Of a DNA stretch of 64,000 nucleotides, positions 1 through 9,395 are shown piece after piece. The first letter of the stretch is position 1. The number at the start of each line of letters is the position of its first letter. Position numbers and translations under genes: made by a program. Source of the stretch: Zanthoxylum bungeanum (Eukaryota; Streptophyta; Magnoliopsida; Sapindales; Rutaceae); assembly GCA_019454045.1 (NCBI GenBank), contig SKCR01018433.1, positions 1-64,000 of the forward strand, written 5' to 3'. The notes beneath the pieces are model-generated. The model saw only the letters and a list, made by a program, of their open reading frames with translations, was not told the DNA's origin and searched no databases.

Positions 1-151
1 AACTAATGATAAGATCTTTTTTTTTGCTTTTAACATATTGTACTTTTATAAACATTGTCTATAACATATAACAAGTTAAATGACATATTTGCCCTTATTT
101 TCTAATAAAACTTTGGATACAGAGATAATATGGTATCATAAAAACTAATGT
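1..151. other. AT-rich DNA, nothing recognised
   Basis: AT-rich sequence with no open frame, repeat boundary or motif that I can support. Confidence 0.5.
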
Positions 152-502
152 TTTAAAACCCGAACCAGTCCATCGTTCCGTTCTGATGAGAGGGTTAAGG
201 GTCAAAGGTCCAACCGGGGTTGAAATCGGGAATCGACTCGAGGTCAGTGTTTTAACTATATTTTTATTATTTTTTCTTACAAAAAAATATAAAAAAGGTC
301 AAAATTAATAATTAAAATTTAAAAAAAGTAAAAAACTCGGTCGACCCATAATTGGTTCGACATGTTGACGATCGGACTGGCCGGGCCGCCGAGTCTTAGG
401 CCGGGTCTTGGACAAAAGGGTTAAGGGGGGTCACCCAGACCAGCCAGAGGACCGCTCCACGAGTCAACCGGTTGAACTGGCCGGGCCGGTCCAGGTTTTA
501 AA
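152..502. repeat. Putative small non-autonomous inverted-repeat element
   Basis: The segment starts with TTTAAAACC (152-160) and ends with GGTTTTAAA (494-502), a perfect 9-bp inverted repeat. Inside the ends are GC-rich blocks with GGACTGG/CCGGGCCGG-like words, around an AT-rich core at about 255-330. This contrasts sharply with the AT-rich flanks. A similar arrangement lies at 12432-12690. No target duplication is evident and there is no coding capacity, so superfamily is unknown. Confidence 0.35.
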
Positions 503-561
503 TCAATGATAAAAACAACAATGGGTAGATGGCAAATCTGTCTTCTCATAAAGCTATAAAC

Positions 562-745
562 TTTTTTTTTATTACAATACAAATCTACAAATATACAATT
601 TGGGATCTGCTGGGATATTGAATGCAAACATTGATAGCACACTCAGACATCTATGTCTACTATAGACGAAATATCTACTCCCACTCAAATATGAGGAGAA
701 ACTCTACTCCCACATTAATCATAGGGAAAACTCAACTATACTCCC
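562..745 (-). repeat. SINE-like fragment
   Basis: On the plus strand this begins with an oligo-T run followed by words shared with the complete SINE at 9132-9395 in the same order: CTACAAATATACAAT, a CTGGGATATT block, CAGACATCTA and ATCTACTCCCACTCAAAT. The tRNA-like head with A and B boxes, present in the complete copy, is not recognisable here. I read it as a diverged or 5'-truncated copy of the same minus-strand SINE family. No flanking duplication was found. Confidence 0.5.
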
Positions 746-1062
746 AATAATGAGAGGAATTTGACTTCCTATTTGTGCAGAGAGTCGTTTGGGAGAGCAC
801 AAGCTCACCACTTTATTTTAGATATAATTTCCTATATTAAATAATGAAGCTCAGCTGGGTTCATTTCTTAGGAAAAAAAAATTCCATCGGCTTATAATAA
901 ATTTTTAAGTGCCTTGGTATATATATTGTTGACTTCCATATGGATGATTCCATAAAAATTAAAGAATGAACTTCATCTTTTTGCAGGTTGCATGAACCTA
1001 GTCGATCATCATATATAACGTACGAATTGCAATGCATTTGATAAAATGATCCCTCCTTTATC
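746..1062. other. Unassigned AT-rich spacer
   Basis: Lies between the SINE-like fragment and the truncated copia LTR. No open frame, RNA gene or repeat end was recognised. Confidence 0.4.
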
Positions 1063-1906
1063 CTTACCTAGTAAGCTTGAACCAAAGATTTAATATTTTT
1101 CTCCTTATTGAAAATATAAAGAACTTCCAAAGCTTCTCTAAACACTTCTTTAGGCTAATTTTTCTTATGTTTTGCCATATGCTTACATAATCAAAAACTT
1201 CCTCAAGCTTGTTTTTTATAGTCAAGCTTATGTAATTTTTAATTAATAAAAATTCTTATTAATTTTTAAGTGGCTTTAATCCAATTTATCCAAATATGTA
1301 TAATTAGGTGTGACTAATCACATTTGTCTACCACTTTAATTTAATCCAATTAAATCTATACAAAGTTTAACCAATTGATTAGTTCATTGTCTATCACTTT
1401 TATTTAATCCAATTAAATCAAGCCAAATACACATGTTATTACATATTTTATAATTACCAAAATATCATCCAATGGTAGAGATATTTATGAATTTACAACA
1501 AAGGCTTTGTGTATTTATTTATTTAACTATTAAATAAATTTGGATTAATCAAATTGGGTCAAATTAAATAATTAATGTTATTTAATAACACTTAATTATT
1601 TTAATTGATAATTATAATATCAAATATTATTTATTATCGAACATAATCGGCTATCCAAGAGCTTAACGAATACACTTCATATTGTGAGACTCTTTAAGTC
1701 TAGACACGTTCGTCATATAAGTCTACCTTATATATATGCAATTCGGCCACTTCCGAATTTGCGAAGAACATGAATGACCTTTTTAAACTATACAAGTCAA
1801 GGTGATCACATTTGTTTAACAATCCTTGTATCGTAGGCTATCCGAGTTATGCTTAGGAAACATAGACTACACCGTCAAGTTTCCAAGACACACATCTCAT
1901 AATGTC
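1063..1906 (-). repeat. Truncated copia LTR fragment (family A, element A1)
   Basis: Matches the central part of the complete family A LTR at 3858-7062 in order and orientation: the CTAGTAAGCTTGA block, AGAACTTCC, a TATAATTAGGTGTGAC block and the stretch ending CATCTCATAATGTC. Homology stops at about 1906, where the sequence passes directly into protease-coding sequence of a copia element. The LTR ends expected on either side are missing, so this is a remnant left by a deletion. Confidence 0.75.
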
Positions 1907-2897
1907 TAACCATTTCTAACTCTAAGCTGGATCTCCTCTTTGTTAAGCCTTCTTTTAACCCTCATAACCTGCATGGAGTTGTAAATATGAGTCGAACTGC
2001 CGGTGTCTAACACCCATTCACTATTTGCATTTAAGGATAATGAGATGTCAATAATAGGAAAAATACAAAGCGTATGTGAAGATTCTGCCTTTCTTTTCAA
2101 CTTTGGACAATATCTCTTCCAGTGTCCAGACCTCTTGCAGTGTAGACATGTGTCACGAGGTACATGCGGTCTTGCATTTTTGTATTTTTTGGAGTCTCAT
2201 TTCGATATCTTCATCTTTCCTATTTTGATTTTCTTCGACTTTCTAGAAATCTTTGAAGAGCTTGCTCTACCATGGATGTACAAAGTGAGATTGCCTTTCT
2301 TCAAATCATGTTCCGCCTGCATAACATGTTATGAAGTTCTTCATAACTGGCTTACATCGAATGCATATGAAATTTTAACACAAAACCAGCGCAAGTATCA
2401 GGCAAAGAAGATAGAATCAAATTTTGGCCTAGCCATTCATCGATCATAATGCCCTATCGTTCCAAATATCATATCTGGTCTATCATGTTCAAAACATGAA
2501 TGTTGACCGCTCCTCCTTCATTAAGCGTAGCATGGAACAATTCTTTAGACCTTCGATATATTTTAATTTCTTGATTTGCTTCAAACAACTCCTTGAGTGT
2601 TTTCATAACTCTCTAAGCATCAAGTACTTTTATGTACTGTCTGAGCAAATTTAGAACTATCGATCCTAAAATATAGGATTTCACCCTCACTTTATCATCC
2701 TTCCATTTTTCAAAAGTCTCACACTTTTCAGGAGTGGAATCATGATCATTTTTTACAGGCAATAGATTGTGCATCACATAGCTCAACTTCTCTGACTCTA
2801 AGACAAGGTTGATGTTCATTTCCCATTCAAAATAATTCTCGGCTCCTTTCAATTTATTAGAATCCAAAAGTCGCGCTAATGGATTTGAGACAGCCAT
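1906..2897 (-). pseudogene. Copia gag and partial protease, broken (A1)
   Basis: Encodes the capsid-like Gag polyprotein that packages the retroelement RNA. The first 94 codons (2897-2613) are open and begin MAVSNPLARLLDSNKLKG, with the YFEWEMNINLVL stretch typical of the gag_pre/UBN2 region of copia elements. Further down, the CCHC zinc knuckle is intact (CLHCKRSGHWKRYC, about 2105-2152). It is followed by the aspartic protease core WVLDTGSSTHI (about 1990-2020) and a stretch ending RLNKEEIQLRVRNG, beyond which the frame is lost into LTR sequence. Several in-frame stops and frame changes lie between about 2612 and 2110. A pseudogene with recognisable start, knuckle and protease active-site Asp. 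Confidence 0.85.
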
Positions 2898-3857
2898 CTA
2901 CAAAATAACAATTAAACACTAGCCGAATATTTTTATTTCGATATAAAAACACAAATACGATTATGGATTTTAAATCTATTAGTGCCATCTCTCTACTTTA
3001 CGTAATTTTGTAATCTCCCTTAACAGAAAAATAAAAATTTGACAATCAAATTTCTTAGCGGGAAGTGGATCCCATGACATTTATTCTAGCCTCACAATAA
3101 TGATTGTATTAGCCTTCATAACGAGAAGTGGATTCTATGATATTTTCGATTATGGATTTTAAATCTATTAGTGCATTCTATCTACTTTACGTAATTCTAT
3201 AATCTCCCTTAACAAAAAAAAAAAAAATTTGACAATCAAATTTCATAGCGGGAAGTGGGTCCCATGACATTTACTCTAGCCTCATAATAATGATAGTATT
3301 GGCCTTCATAATAATGATGGTAGACATCAAAGGTCAATCACATCTATGTGACTCCTAAGTTTGGTCATGAACTGTTTCTTATCCTCACAATAATGACGGT
3401 ATTGGATTAAGACGTGTTCTAGGTGTACATGTGCACTAATGAGCTTCGTAAGTACACCCTTATAATAATGACGGTATTGGGTGACTACGTCAACTCATCA
3501 CGCTACATCTAATATTTTACCGGAGCGACCTAAGTTTCGACCACTTATACCCTCAAAATAATGGCAGTATTGGGCGTAAATAATAAAAACTCATTAATCT
3601 CCGTATTGACAAGACATACCATCCAATAATGCTCCAACATTATTAATACTATTACTTAAAATAAAGTAATTACCTAATCATGAGAGATTTATGACAATCA
3701 AGTCATTAATAAGTTTGGGTCAAAATAAAAATTCTAATTTAAAACATGCAATGCATATCCAATATGACTTATGCATAATTAAATTAAAATTACAGAGGTA
3801 TAGATTCAAATACATGCAACATGTGTTGTGTGGTTAAAATCTAAACTGACACCATTA
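2898..3857 (-). other. Untranslated leader of copia A1 with repeats
   Basis: Sequence between the primer site and the gag start of A1. It contains a tandem duplication of about 190 bp (roughly 2957-3146 and 3147-3300). It also holds at least five copies of a 20-25 bp motif of the form CTCACAATAATGACGGTATTGG at about 3091, 3281, 3382, 3457 and 3550, plus a partial copy near 3307. Just below the LTR, CTGACACCA (3846-3854) is the complement of TGGTGTCAG, a degenerate version of the initiator-Met tRNA primer site TGGTATCAG used by copia elements. Confidence 0.6.
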
Positions 3858-6800
3858 TGTTGGGATGGTTGTGGGACCCCTAGGGTCGGATCGGTACCCC
3901 GCGCATCGGAAATGAATCTAACATGTGGTAATTGAGTATGTGTATATTTTTAAATAATTTAATGAAATATTATATTTCATTAAATATGCATAGAGAAAAA
4001 TCGGGGATGAAATGGGCCAAGCGTGTGTATCACGCGTGCTTCACACACATGTTATAGAATAAAATCATATTTTCCAAAATATCAAATAATTTTACAAAAA
4101 CATAAATTTATTCAAAATACATACATGCGAAAATTTTGAATATAAAATACAAATCAAACACATCCCACAAAGAAGTGACTCATGAACAATTCTAGATCAC
4201 TCAAAGGCGGTCAAATGATTATATAATGGTAGTCATAACTCTAAGCTTTCATCTAGAGTTCCAAACTCTAATTTTATGTTCATGTCCAACATGAACATTT
4301 TTGACTCAATTACAAGCATATTGTGTTTATGCTTCCAAAGCATCCATACACAATTTATTAACCTAATTTCAACTTCAAGCTATATTATTATGTATCAAAT
4401 ACAAAAACATACCTTATTAGAGAAGATCAAACTTATCTAGTAAGCTTGAACTAAAGATCTAATATTCTTTTCCTTGTTGAAAAATGTAAAGAACTTCCAA
4501 AACTTCTCTAAATACTTATATAGGCTAATTTTTCTTATGTTTTACCTTATACTTACTTAATCAAGAACTTACTCAAGCTTGTCTTTTATAGTCAAGCTTA
4601 TGCAGTTTTTAACTAATAAAAATTATAATCAACTTTTATGTGGGTTTAATCCAATTTATACAAATATGTATAATTAGGTGTGACTAGGGGTGAGCAAAAT
4701 CGGTTTCGGTTCCGGTTCCGCATGGAACCGGAACCTACTCGGAAAAAATCGGTTCCTAACTAAATGGAACCGGAACCTACCCAATTAAATAGGGTACCCT
4801 ATTATTCGGTTCCAATTCGGTTCCAGTTCGGTTCCGAATTACCCGATTTTAAAATATTTAATGAAAACTACATTTTAATACGAGTCCGTAGGAAAAAACA
4901 GAGACCAAATCGGAGTCCGAAAAGTCAAGAACGAAGAAAATGAAATTTTAGTACGAAATATGTTTCATTCATTTTGTCTTCCTTACTAAATCCACAGATT
5001 AAGGCCCCATAACTAACAGCATGAGGGGTCAGTTCCCTCTCAAAAATCTCCAAAAAAACATGCTCTGGCTTCTCCAAACAGCATGATAAAATCAGCTTGA
5101 AAGTTCATAACCACGTAAATGTATAAAATATTCACAAAAGCATGACAAAATATCATTCACTCAACAAGACATTGCGACAAACAGCATGAACCAATACAAA
5201 GCATGATAAAATCAGCTTAAAAAAATCATAACCTCATAAATGCACAAAATATTCACATTCACCCTGTAAATGCACAAAATCCATATGTTGGAAATGAATA
5301 AGATTCATCAGCCTTCCTTAGGCTAAATCATTAAGCCAATGAACATAAATCACACATAGGATTCATCATTGATTACTCGACAAAACATTGCGAGAAGGAG
5401 CATGAATCTACAATGAACATGATGAAATCAGCTTGAAAAACCATAATTCAATCTAATATAAATCCAATCTCACCAATTAACGAGACACAAAGTATTTTGA
5501 ACCCAACAATCTCACCAAATTGGTTCTATATTCGGTTCCAAAAGCAGGTTCCATGGTCCGGTTCCGGTTCCGACCAGTTTGGAACCAGAACCGGACCTGT
5601 TAAAATCGGTTCCTTCATTTTTGGAACCGAAACCGGACCTGTTACAATCGATTCTGGTTCCAAACCCGGAAAATTGGTCCGGTTGCAACCAGTTCCGGGT
5701 AGAACCGGAACCGATGCTCACCCCTAGGTGTGACTAATCACTTTTGTCTACAACTTTGACTTAATCTAATTAAATCTAGACAAAGTTTAACCAATTGATT
5801 AGTTCATTGTCTACCACTTTGATTTACTCCAATTAAATCTAGACAAAGTTTAACCAATTGATTAGTTCATTGTCCACCACTTTGATTTAATCCAATTAAA
5901 TCAAGCCAAATACACATGTTATTACATATTTTATAATTACCAAAATATCATCCAATGGTAGAGATATTTATGAAATTACAATAAAGGCCTTGTGTATTTA
6001 TTTATTTAACTATTAAATAAATTTGGATTAATCAAATTGGGTCAAATTAAATAAATAATGTTATCCAACAATACTTAATTATTTTAATTGATAATTATAA
6101 TATCAAATATTATTTATTATCGAACATAATCGGCTATCCAAGTGCTCAACGAGTACACTTCATATTGTGAGACTTTCTAAGTCTAAACACGTTCGTCATA
6201 TAAGTCTACTTTATATATATGCAATTCGGCCACTTCCGAATTTGCGAAGAACACGAACGACCTTTCTAAACTATACAAGTCGAGGTCATTCCATATGTTT
6301 AACAATTCCTCTATCATAGGCTATCCAAGTTGTGCTTAGGAAACATAGATTACACCGTCAAGTTTCCAAGGCACACATCTCATAATGTCGACATGTCCAC
6401 GATTCTTTACAACTAATCATAACACCATTTATGATATATGTGATCCACCCTAGGTGATCGGCTTTGGCCAAAGTCTTAAGAATCGTGACTTACTCATATG
6501 GATAATTAAACCCCTTATGGTATATATACGGGTTGACGGATCCTATCTTGATACATATTTGATTAACGAGTTTATCGGTCCACACCCAATAAACATCTAG
6601 TGGTCAGACTATGAAAGGTCTCTGACATATATGGAATCACCTATTATTTATTCGGTATTCGCTCCAACGAATACTCAAATGTCTATACAAGCTTCTTTTG
6701 CTCATGGTACATCAGGTTAAACCATTAAAACTCTAATTCCAATATATGACATATGTTAGTCTTCTAGGTTATAGAAATTCGACCGTATTCCAAAACTAAC

Positions 6801-7062
6801 GACAATGAATATTTACTTTAAGAATAGTTTATAATAGTAATATTATCTCAATGTCGAACCACCCAATGTCCGATATTACTACATGACTATTCTAAGATCG
6901 ATGTCATTCTCAGCATATTTATATATCAAACTTATATGCATTATGATATAATAATTATCATTAACATGGTTGAAATGAAAATATAGTTATTTTATTAATA
7001 AATAATATAATATAATGTATAATACATTATTCAGATTGACGCTCCAAGCACCAACTCCAACA
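3858..7062 (-). repeat. Copia family A LTR (5' LTR of A1), split by a hAT element
   Basis: On the plus strand it begins TGTTGGGA and ends CTCCAACA, giving the TG...CA ends and short inverted terminus of an LTR. After removing the 1,042-bp hAT element and one 8-bp duplication the LTR is about 2.16 kb. It aligns along its length with the solo LTR at 59614-62065 and with the split LTR 24212-58833. The adjacent primer-like site and gag show that its sense strand is minus. Confidence 0.85.
4685..5726. mobile_element. Non-autonomous hAT element with 8-bp target duplication
   Basis: Ends are TAGGGGTGAGCA (4685-4696) and its exact inverse TGCTCACCCCTA (5715-5726), the classic hAT terminal form. It is flanked by GGTGTGAC at 4677-4684 and 5727-5734, a perfect 8-bp duplication. 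The uninterrupted site exists in the related LTR fragment near 1310. Both subterminal regions are packed with GGTTCC/GGAACC words, probable transposase-binding repeats. The middle is non-coding and includes a partial tandem duplication around CATGATAAAATCAGCTT (about 5080-5260). No transposase is present, so it depends on a related autonomous element. Confidence 0.92.
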
Positions 7063-7169
7063 TGTTCGACCATATCTAGATTTTTTGTTAAATAATAAAC
7101 TATATATGTCATTTAAAAAAAAATATATATCATTAATGATGATGATATTATTAATTGTTATAAAATAGG
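7063..7169. other. Short spacer between A1 LTR and CACTA element
   Basis: AT-rich; no target duplication of the A1 LTR and no CACTA terminus was found here. Confidence 0.4.
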
Positions 7170-7330
7170 ATTAATTAAGTTTTTTTTTAAAATAATTTAC
7201 CGATGGCTGTGAATTTCATTTATCGACCGATATTTTATTCGGTCGGTATAATTTTGACATTTACCAACTAATTTTTTATTCGGTTGGTAAAATTCCATAT
7301 TTATCGACCGTTTACTTCGGTCGATAAAAA

Positions 7331-7480
7331 TTCAATATAAAAACCGCTCTCTTCTTCCATGATTGAGTCTTTCTCGAGTCTCTCTCTCTCCCCCTGCAAA
7401 GCCACCGAAATAGGATCGCAATAGCTTGCACGAAGCCGATGGCCATCGCCGGAATCATCACCTTTGCCGAAATTTGGGTA
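7331..7480 (+). promoter_or_regulatory. Probable CACTA promoter and first exon end
   Basis: A TATA-like CAATATAAAAACC at about 7342 is followed by a CT-rich leader (about 7365-7395) and a good splice donor GGGTAAGTT at about 7476. This is the layout expected for the 5' end of the transposase transcript. Inferred from sequence signals only. Confidence 0.4.
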
Positions 7481-7587
7481 AGTTCATTTGTTAATTTTTA
7501 TTTTGATTGTGATATATACCAATAGATACCAATTTTTAATTTTTTTTTTTGTTTGAAATAATTTTTTTTTCAATTTTTTCTGTTTCC

Positions 7588-7722
7588 CAGTGCCTCAAAT
7601 GAGGCATTGAGATAGTGCATTGACGTACTGATGAGGCACTGAGACAGTGCCTCTCAATGAGGCATTATGAGTGCCTCATTGAGGCACTATCTTGAGGCAC
7701 TATCTCAGTGCCTCAAACACAA
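7588..7722. repeat. Cluster of short palindromes built from TGAGGCAC/GTGCCTCA
   Basis: At least nine TGAGGCA or GTGCCTCA words in alternating orientation occur within about 135 bp. They form several potential hairpins, for example GAGGCACTG-aga-CAGTGCCTC around 7634-7655. It lies in the putative first intron of the CACTA gene. No similar cluster was seen elsewhere in the window. Confidence 0.7.
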
Positions 7723-8819
7723 AAAAAATAATTTAAAATTAAAAAAAATTATTTAGTAATGTTCTTGTTGTGGCCGAATTGATGTGTTGATGAAATCTTA
7801 TTATTGTATTGTGTTATATTATTAGTAATGTAATAAGCATGAGGTAAATGTATTGTGTAATAAGCATTGAGATGTTGTTTGTATATTTGGGCTTTGTAAT
7901 GCTCTAAAAAATATATTATATTTGATTCACGCATGTTGTGGTAATTATTGATGAGAATGTGGCTTTTGTTTCTTGAATGAGAATGGCCGAATGTTGCTTG
8001 AGTTTTGGTGGCATTTGGAGTAATGAGAGTTTGGATAAGCACAAGTTGTGCAATAGATAAGGTTTATTTGAAGTGTTTGTTTTGTGTAAATAAAATTTTG
8101 GATTATCATAGTTACAGAGGAAACTCTGTCGAAATTTTGATAAATTAAATAGGTATTTGAGACAATAGGTTAAAATGAGTAACGATAGTTGAAAATATAT
8201 TTATGCAGTTTAAGGTAGTCTGTGAAATGACAACTTCAAAATCATTTCAATCTCATTTTTCTTTAGTTGGAAGTTCTTAGGCTCCCAATAAAAAATAGGA
8301 GAAGAAATACTATCTATGTCGTATGGAATCGGTAAGATAGAAAAATTCGAACGATTTGTTTGAAGTTTACTTCAATTAAACTTAATGTTAAGATAGAAAA
8401 AGTCGAACGATTTGTTTGATGAACTATTGTAATCACATTAATGTTACTAGATAGTTAGTTTGATTAAGAATAATTTATGTATTGTTATTCTGATTATATT
8501 CTTACAGATATGGCCAGAGGTATCGACAGAGGTCTTCTCTGTAGGAGTAGATCTACATCTGGTAGGTATATTGGGACTCATAATAGTGAGGCCAGTACCA
8601 GCTCACAGTAGCCTCAAACTCCGATATCGGATCCTGATCAGACTCCACATGTACATGATCTGATGACATCGCACCACCTAACTGAGATGGATGTCGCAGG
8701 TAATGCCAGTATTGTGGCACCATCGACATTTAGTACTAGGTCAGGGCAACGTCATCATCTCACTCTACGTGAGCCAGAGTAAATTTCATATTATTATAAT
8801 TATAATTATTGTTTTTGTT

Positions 8820-8843
8820 ATGATTATTATTGTTGTTGTTGTT

Positions 8844-8880
<37 letters not shown>
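8820..8880. repeat. TTA/TTG microsatellite
   Basis: Runs of TTG then about eleven TTA trinucleotides inside an intron of the CACTA gene. Confidence 0.9.
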
Positions 8881-8881
<1 letters not shown>

Positions 8882-9131
8882 GAAATACATTTATTATTAT
8901 TTTTTCATTTTTTTCTTGTTTTCATTTTCAGTGGGTAGATTGAGCAATCCATCATTTGTGCACGTAAGATACGTAATATTTTTTAGGAACATATGGTTAT
9001 AGAGGGAGTTTGTTGGAAGAAGGTTCTCTCACAGACTAAGAAATTTATTTTTAAGAGTTTAAGGTATTTAAAAATTTTAATTAATTACTTAATATACAAG
9101 ATTTATAGTTAAAATATAATATTAATAAGTT

Positions 9132-9395
9132 TTTTTTTTTTGAATTACAATTCTACAAATATACAATCTGAAATCTACTGGGATATTCAATACATACAAT
9201 TATCGCACACCCAGACATCTACGTCTACTAAGAGACGAGCCCTAATCGGAAATATAATCGGAAATATCTACTCCCACTCAAATAATCGGGGAGAAAACTA
9301 CTCCCAAATCCCAATTTTTGGGATTGGAGACAAAAGTCTCTACTGGGACTCGAACACAGAACATGTGTTACCACTGGGCCACGAGCCCCAGTGGC
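9132..9395 (-). mobile_element. tRNA-derived SINE with 16-bp target duplication
   Basis: Read on the minus strand it starts with a tRNA-like head. The A-box-like TGGCCCAGTGG is complementary to 9371-9381 and the B-box GTTCGAGTCCC to 9345-9355, so RNA polymerase III could drive it. A body of about 200 bp follows, ending in an oligo-A tail (oligo-T at 9132-9140 on plus). Flanks are ATAATATTAATAAGTT (9116-9131) and ATAATATTGATAAGTT (9396-9411), a 16-bp duplication with one mismatch. This is target-primed retroposition into an intron of the CACTA gene. Confidence 0.92.

Larger units (their letters stand above)
1063..7062 (-). mobile_element. Ty1/copia retrotransposon A1, internally deleted
   Basis: A minus-strand copia element read from 7062 down: 5' LTR (3858-7062), a primer-binding-like site just below 3858, a long leader, gag with a CCHC knuckle, and the start of the aspartic protease. 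After the protease the sequence jumps into the middle of the 3' LTR (1063-1906). Integrase, reverse transcriptase and RNase H are absent, so it cannot move by itself. Because the far end is lost, no target duplication can be checked. Confidence 0.75.

Noticed and set aside
5497..5727. Overlapping open frames on both strands
   Set aside because: Produced by GGTTCC repeats at the end of the non-autonomous hAT element; the same applies to 13647-13856 and 16347-16704.
8691..9002. 103-codon open frame rich in isoleucine and valine
   Set aside because: Produced by the TTA/TTG microsatellite in a CACTA intron.
9345..9395. Possible tRNA gene from A and B boxes
   Set aside because: No acceptor or anticodon stems can be formed, and tail plus 16-bp duplications show it is a SINE.
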